From NCBI RefSeq assembly GCF_021049285.1, contig NZ_CP088017.1:992001-1056000 (forward strand): 64,000 nt of DNA, given 5' to 3'. Below the pieces are notes generated by a model. It ran no database searches, had not been told where the DNA came from, and saw only the letters and a list, made by a program, of their open reading frames with translations. How positions within the stretch are numbered: the stretch's first letter is position 1; each line of letters opens with the position of its first letter. A program made the position numbers and the translations under genes. The DNA comes from Ruania halotolerans (GTDB taxonomy: Bacteria; Actinomycetota; Actinomycetes; Actinomycetales; Beutenbergiaceae). Of this stretch, positions 37,401-43,978 are shown piece after piece.

Positions 37401-37780
37401 GGGCACTCTTCGACGCAGCAGTCCGGTGGGCAGGTGAGCTACCCGTGGCGCCGGAGCCGCCTGTGGAACCCGCCGGCCCGGCGACGGACGTGCCGCGCGA
37501 GGGGCGTCTGTTCGCCAATCCCGCCGACGCCCGGGACGGTGACTTCACACTGACGATGTCGATCCCACACGGGCAGAACGCCCACACGGTGCGGCTCTTC
37601 GAGAACGGTGAACCGATCGCCGGTCGAGACCTTGTGGATGACACCCCGTGGTCGCAGCGGGCCTCGTTCCCGGTGACTGGCCGCGAGAACGGGCGCTACA
37701 CCTACACCTGCGAGTTGGAGAACCAGCACGGCGTGAGCGAGTGCCGTGACTGGGACGCGCGCGTCACGTCCGCCGGGTAG
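34409..37780 (+). CDS. secreted parallel beta-helix protein with two FnIII domains
   Basis: 1,123 residues. The N-terminus has arginines and a hydrophobic stretch (LVVAAMASALAVPAVVAGA), a signal peptide. Residues about 65-600 form a right-handed beta-helix of the pectate-lyase/PbH1 type (YPTIQDAVDAAQAGDVVQL, IVIQAAPGEEVIVNG, SSVHGNILDGGWDGMQVQG). This architecture is common in polysaccharide lyases and carbohydrate esterases. Two fibronectin-III domains follow (about 615-800), each with RGYNVYRSTD or AEYRIYRSSS signatures, then an unrecognised alpha/beta domain and an Ig-like tail. No anchor is present, so it is released. GGGG precedes the triple ATG start. It probably degrades a plant or algal polysaccharide outside the cell; the substrate is not inferable. 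Confidence 0.8.
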   Translation: MMMSMRSRRSSTRQEGGERGIPDGPFGARRAIRRLVVAAMASALAVPAVVAGATSATGDEALATVGVIEIIRDDVVVASYPTIQDAVDAAQAGDVVQLSAGTYFENVVIDEVHGTANDPIVIQAAPGEEVIVNGADPRLLEPNDLWEHHGDGVYSVDVPWMGDADKSLVSWVTRDSDTLLAAHYDMDIFDEGPRGEDKSHRDGSTLWVSLDGGQDPGDIPISVGTSDGVFRVENSTHIAISGLTVRGGGFAGIYLKGDGYQHVTIDDIDVRNVFRGVSTDDEQDAGTHVEVRDSSITNAWPSDWLWDGYYDSGSSSDELLAPMRAHAIVMKASDSSVHGNILDGGWDGMQVQGHDIQVYGNSVSNMKDDGIELESNNSARIEVFENTFWDTYVGFSIVSDSPGPIYIYRNTFSTNKLSYFKPREGQDWRYGYSIKNGRDWGAGAENVRVYQNSFFDMRMSLFDTQRAYEWSNFEYYNNIFYTVGERDEVGTRERAQFTNTELAADGNNWNGNLYYSERSPMLFNDWDGEGSCSTIHECRQLSPVFESLGIQADPMFEDLDTTPGAYNELRTMPGSPVRDAGTTTPQDNGWPDTVTVADGSPDIGRYELASPPPTGAAPPAPDGLEVDEVTPYRVTLDWEGAPGEDIRGYNVYRSTDASFTPAAGNRIATWVPESTYTDRDGLVAESTYTYVVSAVSDEGMESDSSPVSAQVPEDVVPPATPGALLGAWQPDGSIVLDWADSPEEDFAEYRIYRSSSAEFTGAGTEQIATVDAVSHFTDDQPLSSSVHTYWVTAADQVGLESDPVRLRLGTSPSEYSEVLLLVQNTTLSAADAEHTARLRALGAEVTILDHNGLTGDEADGYDLLVISPTVYVSRITDRFNDADVPVVLSDYGLLDEMAFTTTSGVNQEQGTSMTVDSQAGDLAAGLAGSVDVTVRPTSLGSGGPLPGAQVAATFADGTSGQFAYETGVPLADGVPAPERRAFTFLMDRTAQVVTSDGWALFDAAVRWAGELPVAPEPPVEPAGPATDVPREGRLFANPADARDGDFTLTMSIPHGQNAHTVRLFENGEPIAGRDLVDDTPWSQRASFPVTGRENGRYTYTCELENQHGVSECRDWDARVTSAG

Positions 37781-37919
37781 GTGGTCGGCATGGACGGCCG
37801 CTGACGGGGGACTCGGGTGGAGTCCGGCAGTGCGATGCCTATGCAGGGGTCCTGGGATGAGACCCGTCCCGATGTCGGTGCTCCCTCGGGTGGTCCGGCA
37901 GGGTGGGGGTGGCAAGTTC

Positions 37920-37925
37920 TACGGT
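37920..37925 (+). promoter_or_regulatory. -10 element of leaderless promoter for the Rpn-type gene
   Basis: TACGGT followed by six bases and the ATG at 37932. The surrounding bases (TCTACGGTGC) are nearly the same as in front of the Rpn remnant at 55110. Confidence 0.5.
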
Positions 37926-37931
37926 GCACGA

Positions 37932-38687
37932 ATGGCGAACAGAAGTGAGCATCCCAACCCGCATGATGCGATGTTCCGGGCAGTCGTGCAGGAGCCGGTG
38001 CATGCAGCCTCGGTACTGGCTGCGGCCCTGCCTGAGCAGGTCACCGGTCGGTTGGACCTGGACGAGTTGCGGCTGGAACTGGGCAGCTTCGTGGACGAGG
38101 ACATGCGTGAACGGCACACCGACTTGTTGTTCAGCACCCGCCTCAACGGCAACCCCGCACTGGTGTATGTCCTGGTCGAACATCAGTCCAGTCCGGACCA
38201 GTGGATGGCGTTCGGATGCTGGACTACGTCACCCGCATCTGGCGGCGCCACCTCGACCAGAGATCCGACTCAGGTCGTGGCCGGGAACCACACGACCAGC
38301 CCGACCGGCAACACCAGCACGATCAGCAGCCTCGGTGGGGACGAGTCACGGCTAAGCGGGTCCCTGGCGATGTTGCCACCGGTGTTGCCGGTGGTGATCT
38401 ACCGGGGCACGCGGCGGTGGAATGCACCGACCAGCCTGGACGGGCTGTATGAACCCGTCCTCGAGGAAGCGTTGGGTGATCTGTTGCCGCGGCTTCAGTA
38501 TGTGTTGCACGACCTGACCGGGGTGGACGTGCAGGAGTTGCTGGCGGCGCCATTGACCCCGGCGGCCCGGGTGGCGTTCGCGATGCTGAGCTACGCCCCG
38601 CGTCAGCAGCGCCTGGACCGGGTGCTGGCGGACTTCACCCCGGATGTGCTGGAGCTGATATCAACCCGGGCGGATCGGACGTCATGA
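37932..38687 (+). pseudogene. Rpn-family (PD-(D/E)XK, transposase_31-like) nuclease gene with compensating frameshifts
   Basis: 251-codon frame. The start MANRSEHPNPHDAMFRAVV, the core RHTDLLFSTR and VYVLVEHQSSPDQWMAF, and the later LPPVLPVVIYRG identify the Rpn family of recombination-promoting nucleases. Between 38213 and about 38365 the frame encodes unrelated Ser/Thr-rich sequence, while another frame at 38213-38260 reads RMLDYVTRIWRRHLDQ, the expected family continuation. One base is missing near 38213 (TTCGG for TTCCGG), and a second indel restores the frame before LPPVLP. The protein may still be made, with a scrambled middle. The catalytic segment upstream looks intact. Probably inactive. 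Confidence 0.75.
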
Positions 38688-38721
38688 GCGTTAGCATCGC
38701 GTGCGGCGTGATGCTGACGCT
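38687..38721. terminator. bidirectional hairpin terminator between the Rpn-type gene and kduD
   Basis: AGCGTTAGCATC (38687-38698) pairs with GATGCTGACGCT (38710-38721) with one G-T wobble and an 11-base loop, between two converging genes. Confidence 0.7.
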
Positions 38722-38737
38722 GTTGCTCGCACCGTCT

Positions 38738-39502
38738 TCAGCGCCCTAGCCAGCCGCCATCGACCGGCAGCACCGTGCCATGCACGTAGTCGGAGGCGGC
38801 GGAGGCGAGGAACATTGCGGCTCCGCCGATGTCGCCGCCCTGACCCCAGCGTCCCGCCGGGATCCGATCCAGGATCGCGCTGCTCCGGTCGGGGTCGTCC
38901 TGTAGCGGTTGAGTGTTGTCCGTGGCGATATAGCCGGGTGCGATCGCATTCACGTTCACCCTATGTGGCGCCCACTCGTTCGCCAGCGCCTTGGTCAGAC
39001 CGGCAAGCCCGGACTTGGACGCGGTATAGCTCGGCACGTTCAACCCGCCCTGGAAGCTGAGCAGGGAGGCGGTGAAGATGATCTTCCCTCGCCCCGCATC
39101 GACCATCTGGGCACCGAACGCCTGGGCCAGGTGGAACTGGCTGGTGAGGTTGACCTCGAGCACCTCGTCCCACATCTGCACGCTGTGCTCGAGGCTGGGC
39201 GCCCGGCCGATCATTCCGGCGTTGTTCACCAGGATGTCCACTGGGCCGTCGCCCTGGACCCGCTCGACGAAGGCACCGACCGAGGCCCGGTCGGCGAGAT
39301 CCACCTGGACGGCGGTGAAGCTCCGCCCGAGCGAGCGGACAGACGCACCGACCGCTCCGCCGTCGGTCTCCATCTGGGCAGAAGCCCCGACAATGTCGGC
39401 CCCCGCCCCGGCCAGGGCCTCGACGATCGCGCTGCCGATGCCGCGGCGTGCCCCGGTGACGACCGCCCGCTTGCCGGTCAGGTCGAACAGGTTCGTACTC
39501 AT
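38738..39502 (-). CDS. kduD: 2-dehydro-3-deoxy-D-gluconate 5-dehydrogenase-like SDR (KduD)
   Basis: 254 residues. Short-chain dehydrogenase: TGARRGIG cofactor site, NNAG, catalytic Tyr-Lys in SYTASKSG. The C-terminal half NAIAPGYIATDNTQPL, RIPAGRWGQ and DYVHGTVLPVDGGWL follows E. coli and Dickeya KduD closely. KduD reduces 2,5-diketo-3-deoxygluconate to KDG in breakdown of unsaturated uronates. Its ATG overlaps the preceding dehydrogenase stop by four bases. It is the last gene of the long minus-strand operon. Neither kduI nor kdgK/kdgA is in the window, so other genes must supply those steps. Confidence 0.86.
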   Translation of the reverse strand: MSTNLFDLTGKRAVVTGARRGIGSAIVEALAGAGADIVGASAQMETDGGAVGASVRSLGRSFTAVQVDLADRASVGAFVERVQGDGPVDILVNNAGMIGRAPSLEHSVQMWDEVLEVNLTSQFHLAQAFGAQMVDAGRGKIIFTASLLSFQGGLNVPSYTASKSGLAGLTKALANEWAPHRVNVNAIAPGYIATDNTQPLQDDPDRSSAILDRIPAGRWGQGGDIGGAAMFLASAASDYVHGTVLPVDGGWLGR

Positions 39503-40527
39503 CCCTCTCCTCGGCAGTCCACCAGGACCTTCATCGCTCCGCCGGCAGCCAGCGCCTCGAACGCCTGTGGCGCACGCGTCAGCGGGATCACCTGACTGAT
39601 CAACGGACGCACCGGGACCGAGCCGTCGGCGATCAGCGCGATCGCCTCCGCCATGTCTTCGCGGCGGTACAACCGTGCGCCGACCAGGGTCAACTCGCGC
39701 CAGAAGAACCGGTGCAGGTTCACTGGCTTCGGCTGCGGATGGATGGCCACGAGGCCCAGTCGCCCGCGCACGGCGAGCACGTCCACAGCGGTGTTGATGC
39801 CGGCGTCAGCACCGGAGACCTCGAAAGCCACGGCCGCTCCCGCACCTGCGGTCGCGGCTTCCACCCGGCTCACCACGTCCTCCGCTGTGGGGTCGATGAC
39901 GTTGAGGGCAAGGCTCTCTGCGACTGCCCGGCGACCGTCGTCGATCTCCACCACCAGCACCCGCGCGCCTCGGGCGCGGGCGACCATGGCGATGAGTAGC
40001 CCGACAGGGCCGCCGCCCACGACGACCACGAACTCACCGGCCGCCACCTCTGCCCGCGTGACGTCGTGCACGGCGACCGCGGTCGGCTCCACCAGGGCGG
40101 CGGCATCGAGCGGCAGATCGTCGGGGAGCGGCACGAGGAGTTCCGCGGGCACGATCCAACTCGACTGCATGGCGCCCTCGGCGTCCACACCGAGGAAGTT
40201 CATCCGGTGGCACACATGATCGTGCCCGGCGGTGCAGGCAGGACAGGTGCCGCACCGGTCCGTGGGCATCACGGTGGCCGCTCGGCCCACGTCCCATCCG
40301 GTGACTCCGGCGCCCACTGCACCGATCCGCCCGGCAGTCTCATGACCGATCACGGCGGGCGGGTCCACGCGGGCATCCATCGACCCGTGCACTACGTGGA
40401 GATCGGTGCCGCAGATGCCGGTGTAGGCGATGTCGAGACGTACCTGTCCCGGTCCGGGAACTGGGGGAGTGCGCGGAGCCGTGGACACCACGCCGTCACC
40501 TTCGTACACGGCGGCCAGCGCGCTCAC
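39499..40527 (-). CDS. zinc-dependent medium-chain dehydrogenase
   Basis: 342 residues. NAD(P)-dependent alcohol/sugar dehydrogenase of the sorbitol/threonine dehydrogenase type. The catalytic zinc site is in YTGICGTDLHVVHG and GHETAGRIG. Four cysteines in CGTCPACTAGHDHVC bind the structural zinc. VVVGGGPVGLLIAMVARARG is the nucleotide site. The GTG start overlaps the GH105 stop by four bases (GTGA) and the gene's own stop overlaps kduD, so it is made with the uronate enzymes. The substrate is probably a sugar acid or an open-chain intermediate; this is inferred from context only. Confidence 0.9.
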   Translation of the reverse strand: MSALAAVYEGDGVVSTAPRTPPVPGPGQVRLDIAYTGICGTDLHVVHGSMDARVDPPAVIGHETAGRIGAVGAGVTGWDVGRAATVMPTDRCGTCPACTAGHDHVCHRMNFLGVDAEGAMQSSWIVPAELLVPLPDDLPLDAAALVEPTAVAVHDVTRAEVAAGEFVVVVGGGPVGLLIAMVARARGARVLVVEIDDGRRAVAESLALNVIDPTAEDVVSRVEAATAGAGAAVAFEVSGADAGINTAVDVLAVRGRLGLVAIHPQPKPVNLHRFFWRELTLVGARLYRREDMAEAIALIADGSVPVRPLISQVIPLTRAPQAFEALAAGGAMKVLVDCRGEG

Positions 40528-41639
40528 AGTTCTCCCATCTCCGTGCTCGGGTGCACGGCAGTCACGCCACGCCGGTGAGCCTCGGCCAGCGCGAGGATCA
40601 ATGGGCCGAAGCTGTGCGGTTCATCGGTGTGCGGGCGCTTGAGCCGGACGTAGGCCGCGGGTGTGCCTTTCTCCTCACCTTCGCCTGGGCACAGGCACCC
40701 GGGGCAGGAACCTTCCGTTGAGGAGTCCGGGTTCACTCCGTACCGCACCACACCGTGCAAGCCGCGCTCGAACGGCTCCGCGAAGGTGGCCTCGTCGAGG
40801 ATCCCCAATCGCATCCCGACTCCCACGCCGTAGACGAAGAGCGCCGAGCCGGACGTTTCCTCGTAGGCCGTCGGATCGGGGATCTCCTGACGCCACAGCC
40901 CGCGTTCGGACTGGTGCGGCAGCAAGGCATGGGAGAGAGCGACGAACCGGTCCACCAGTCCCTCATGGTGCTCACTGCGCGTGGGGTGGAACTCGAGCAA
41001 CTCGGTCAAAGCCACGTACCCCCACCCGTTGCCCCGGCTCCAGTGATCGGTGGAGCGCACGCCAGGTCCCACGAAGTTCTTGCACTGGTGCAGCAGCCCG
41101 TTCGACGCGTCGAGGAACTCGTCGTACTGCGCGATGGTCTGGTGCACCGCCTCGTCGAGGTAGCGCTGCTCGCCGAGCGCCCGACCGGTGTGGACGAGGA
41201 ACATCGACGTCGCCATCGCGGCATCGATCCAGATCCGTTGCCGTGCGGGTTCGCGCGGCATCACCACGATGCCCTGATCGTCACGCGGAGCGCACATCAT
41301 CTCCTCGGCGTACTCGCGCACCAACTCGCGCCGGTCCGCCATCCGCCCCGTCGCCACGAGGTACGCCTGCGGGATCCCGCCGATCCGGTACGAGGGAAAG
41401 TTGTAACGGGGATGGTCGACCTCGTCCGGGAAGCGGCGCAGGATCGTTTCCACCCGCTCCCAGAGTGCGGCGTCGTCGGTGGCATCGGCCACGCGGGCGA
41501 GCCCGTGTATCGCGAGCAGTCCGTAGTAGTGCTTCACCTCGGCGATCGACTCGTAGTGGTGGTACAGGCCGACGGCGAGCTCGGCCGGGGCGCGGGCGGT
41601 CACCAGGTCTGTGGTCGAGGTGGGGTTCGGGGCTGTCAC
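40524..41639 (-). CDS. GH105-family unsaturated glycuronyl hydrolase
   Basis: 371 residues. An alpha6/alpha6-barrel enzyme that removes the delta-4,5-unsaturated uronic acid left by polysaccharide lyases. The general-acid/base Asp is probably in RIWIDAAMATSMFL (near residue 138). DHWSRGNGWGYVALTELLEF is a clear GH105 block, and SFGPLILALAE ends the barrel. An unusual Cys cluster CPGCLCPGEGEE lies near the C-terminus. The GTG at 41639 is chosen for GAGG seven bases upstream. It starts nine bases past the end of the SDR gene. No signal peptide, so it acts on imported oligosaccharides. Substrate specificity (rhamnogalacturonan or other) is undetermined. Confidence 0.88.
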   Translation of the reverse strand: MTAPNPTSTTDLVTARAPAELAVGLYHHYESIAEVKHYYGLLAIHGLARVADATDDAALWERVETILRRFPDEVDHPRYNFPSYRIGGIPQAYLVATGRMADRRELVREYAEEMMCAPRDDQGIVVMPREPARQRIWIDAAMATSMFLVHTGRALGEQRYLDEAVHQTIAQYDEFLDASNGLLHQCKNFVGPGVRSTDHWSRGNGWGYVALTELLEFHPTRSEHHEGLVDRFVALSHALLPHQSERGLWRQEIPDPTAYEETSGSALFVYGVGVGMRLGILDEATFAEPFERGLHGVVRYGVNPDSSTEGSCPGCLCPGEGEEKGTPAAYVRLKRPHTDEPHSFGPLILALAEAHRRGVTAVHPSTEMGEL

Positions 41640-41647
41640 AGTGCGCC

Positions 41648-42346
41648 TCACGGGTAGAAGGGGGCGAGCTCGATCGAGCCGACCTGCACGCCGGGGCCGG
41701 CGCTGAGCACGAACATCAGGGCGTCGGTCACCTCCTCGGCGGACAGGAGCTTCGAGCGGTCGATGGGGCGGTCGCCCCAGAAGCCGGTGTCCGTGCCGCC
41801 CGGGGAGATGGCGCTGACACGGATCCGCTGTTCCTTGGCCTGCATCGCGAAGGCGCGTGTGAACATCTCCAGTGCCGCCTTGGCCGTGCAGTAGAGCGGA
41901 GCCACCGGATTCGGGTTCAGGCCTGCCACCGAACTCACGTTCACGATCTGCGGCGCCTCGCCGGCGGTGAGCAACGGGACGGCGTGCTTGGAGCACAGGA
42001 ACGCCGTCGTGACGTTGGCGTTCCACACCGACTGATAGTCCTCCAGCGACGTCTCGGCGACCGGCCCGGGGATGGAGAGCCCGGCCACGTTGACCAGGGC
42101 ATCCACCCGTCCGAACCGTTCCCCGACGGCGGAGAACAGGTCCCGTACCTGGTCCTCATCCGTGAGGTCGGCGGCCCGGGCGAGAACCCGGTCCTGGTCG
42201 AGCAGGGCGGCCGCAGCGTCCAACTTCGCCTGAGACCGGGAGGTGAGCGCCAACTGCGCTCCCTGGCCGGCCAACCGGGTCGCAAGAGCGGCACCGATCC
42301 CACCACCGGCGCCGGTGACGACGACGACACGTTCGTTCATGTCCAT
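41648..42346 (-). CDS. SDR-family oxidoreductase
   Basis: 232 residues. The N-terminus ERVVVVTGAGGGIGAAL binds NAD(P). NVAGLSIPG replaces the usual NNAG segment, and catalytic Tyr-Lys are in LYCTAKAALEMF. SPGGTDTGFW follows. ATG at 42346 with GGGAA upstream; a second ATG two codons in is also possible. It lies between the RraA-type and GH105 genes in the uronate operon. It may handle a keto-deoxy-uronate step, but no specific activity can be assigned. Confidence 0.87.
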   Translation of the reverse strand: MDMNERVVVVTGAGGGIGAALATRLAGQGAQLALTSRSQAKLDAAAALLDQDRVLARAADLTDEDQVRDLFSAVGERFGRVDALVNVAGLSIPGPVAETSLEDYQSVWNANVTTAFLCSKHAVPLLTAGEAPQIVNVSSVAGLNPNPVAPLYCTAKAALEMFTRAFAMQAKEQRIRVSAISPGGTDTGFWGDRPIDRSKLLSAEEVTDALMFVLSAGPGVQVGSIELAPFYP

Positions 42347-42360
42347 CAACTCTTCCCTTC

Positions 42361-43071
42361 TCAGAAGTAGCCGCCGCGCGCGACGACCTCCCCGGGGGAT
42401 GCGCCCCCGGAGACCATGTCCTTGATCTCGACCTCGCTCCGGGCGATCTGCTCCGCCTCGACCAGAACGTCCTGGGCGAGGTCGCCGGGCACGACGATCA
42501 CGCCGTCGACATCCGCGAAGATCAGATCGCCGGGCCGCACATGCACGCCGCCGATCTCGATCGGCTCTTGCCACCCCGTGATGGCGAACCGACCCATCAT
42601 CCCGTTCGAGGTGCGGTAGCGGCCGAACACCGGGAAGTCCTGCGCGAGAACCTTGTCCGTATCGCGGATCCCGCCGTCGATGACGGCGCCCCGGCACCCC
42701 TGCCGGATCGCCGCCATCGTCATCACCTCGCCCCACTGCGCCGACTCGTCGTCGCCGTCGGTTGCCCACACACAGACTGTTCCGGGTGTGATCGCTTCCA
42801 GCATGGCGGCGCGTTCGGGCATGTCGTTGTGACCGTCGCGGTTCGGGCGACCGGCGATGGTGAACGCGAATCCGGCCACACGCATGCACTCCCGCAGCGG
42901 GACGATCGTGTGGGGGAGGGTCTGATCGATGAGCCCCTTCGATCTGAGCACATCATTGACCATCGCCGTGGTCACCTGCTCGTACCGTGTGCAGAGCTCG
43001 GTCGCGGTGTCCGCGGTCGCTGTCACGTGACTCTCCTGTCGTGATGGCACTGGTGCCGGTGTGGCCTTCAT
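42361..43071 (-). CDS. RraA/HMG-aldolase family protein
   Basis: 236 residues from the ATG at 43071, which has AGGAGG seven bases upstream. A GTG at 43026, also with AGGAG and nearer to the family start, is an alternative. GAVIDGGIRDTDKV carries the Arg-Asp pair used by class II pyruvate aldolases such as 4-hydroxy-4-methyl-2-oxoglutarate aldolase; WGEVMTMAAIRQGCRG precedes it, and DGVIVVPGDLAQDVL follows. RraA itself (RNase E inhibitor) shares the fold, but an operon of uronate enzymes favours a metabolic role. It might cleave a keto-deoxy acid to pyruvate plus an aldehyde, since no kdgA is present. That is inference. Confidence 0.82.
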   Translation of the reverse strand: MKATPAPVPSRQESHVTATADTATELCTRYEQVTTAMVNDVLRSKGLIDQTLPHTIVPLRECMRVAGFAFTIAGRPNRDGHNDMPERAAMLEAITPGTVCVWATDGDDESAQWGEVMTMAAIRQGCRGAVIDGGIRDTDKVLAQDFPVFGRYRTSNGMMGRFAITGWQEPIEIGGVHVRPGDLIFADVDGVIVVPGDLAQDVLVEAEQIARSEVEIKDMVSGGASPGEVVARGGYF

Positions 43072-43117
43072 GCTTCCCCCTCCTGGGTCTGCCGGACCAT
43101 GACCGGCCTCTCGATCT

Positions 43118-43132
43118 TTTGCACGGATCGCT
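43118..43132. promoter_or_regulatory. 15-base motif shared with the binding-protein promoter region, copy 1
   Basis: TTTGCACGGATCGCT lies in the 61-base gap between the AraC-type gene and the RraA-type gene, 46 bases before the latter's start. It matches TTTGCACAAATCGCT at 50642 in 13 of 15 positions and in the same orientation, and may be a regulator site with an internal promoter. Confidence 0.45.
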
Positions 43133-43978
43133 TCATCGCTTCGTGTACTCGGATGGATTCGTACCGGTGACCTTCTTGAAGAGCCGGCTGAAGTAGTAGA
43201 TGTCCGAGAAGCCCGTGCGCATGGCGGCCTCGGTGACGTTGCATTCCCCGCTGAGCAGCAGTTCCTTGGCACGGCTGATCTTGATCTTGTGGTGGTACTC
43301 CTTGACCGTCAGCCCGGTGAACTCTTTGAACAGAGCCCGGAAGTGGGACGGACTGAGCCCCGCTTGATCAGCGAGGGCGCCCACCGAGTAGGTCTGGTCG
43401 AAGTGCCGGCGCATCATCGCGATGATGCGCACGATCTTCTGCGAGTGCGGGCTGTACAGGTGAGGCTGTGTCTGTTCCCGGATCAGCGCATACAGGGCTG
43501 ACATCACCAGCGCGCGGCAACGCACCCGGTAGCCGGGCTTCTGGTCGGCCCAAGCGACGTGCAGTTCCGGAAAGATCGCTGCGATCGAGTCGGTGAAGGC
43601 ACCTCGCCAGTGATGGTTCATCGCGGCGATCTGGGCATCGATGTCACCGTGCAGGGCCACAGCATCGAAGCCGATGCCGATGAAGCTCCACGGGTCCTCG
43701 GGCACGCTGGCGCCGGTATGTGCGAGCCCCTTCGGGAAGAGCATGATGTCGCCCTGGCGTACCCGGTAGCGGCGACCGTCGAATTCGTAGTCGGCGGAGC
43801 CCTCCAGGGCGTAGACGAGAATGTGCGAAATCGGGTCCACATAGTTCCGGGCGGGCGTGTGCCAGCTCGGGATCCGGTCCCTCCGGGTCACGAAGTGGAT
43901 GTCGGAGACGACGAAGTCGTAGAAGTCGGAGTAGATGTCGTCGGTGACCCGCCGGGGATCCGGTGCGAGCATCGTCAT
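43133..43978 (-). CDS. AraC-family transcriptional regulator
   Basis: 281 residues. The N-terminal half is a cupin sugar sensor (HILVYALEGSADYEFDGRR, GDIMLFPKGLAHTG). The C-terminal 100 residues carry two HTHs: YSVGALADQAGLSPSHFRAL and VTEAAMRTGFSDIYYFSRLF, ending TGTNPSEYTKR. ATG at 43978 follows AGGAGG by seven bases and overlaps the ABC ATPase stop by four bases. Sitting between the transporter genes and the catabolic genes of one transcription unit, it is the likely activator of the locus, responding to an imported uronide. Confidence 0.93.
   Translation of the reverse strand: MTMLAPDPRRVTDDIYSDFYDFVVSDIHFVTRRDRIPSWHTPARNYVDPISHILVYALEGSADYEFDGRRYRVRQGDIMLFPKGLAHTGASVPEDPWSFIGIGFDAVALHGDIDAQIAAMNHHWRGAFTDSIAAIFPELHVAWADQKPGYRVRCRALVMSALYALIREQTQPHLYSPHSQKIVRIIAMMRRHFDQTYSVGALADQAGLSPSHFRALFKEFTGLTVKEYHHKIKISRAKELLLSGECNVTEAAMRTGFSDIYYFSRLFKKVTGTNPSEYTKR

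Noticed and set aside
37932-38687. Calling the Rpn-type gene an IS transposase
   Set aside because: No terminal inverted repeats or target duplication are visible, and the family is a PD-(D/E)XK nuclease despite the old transposase_31 name.
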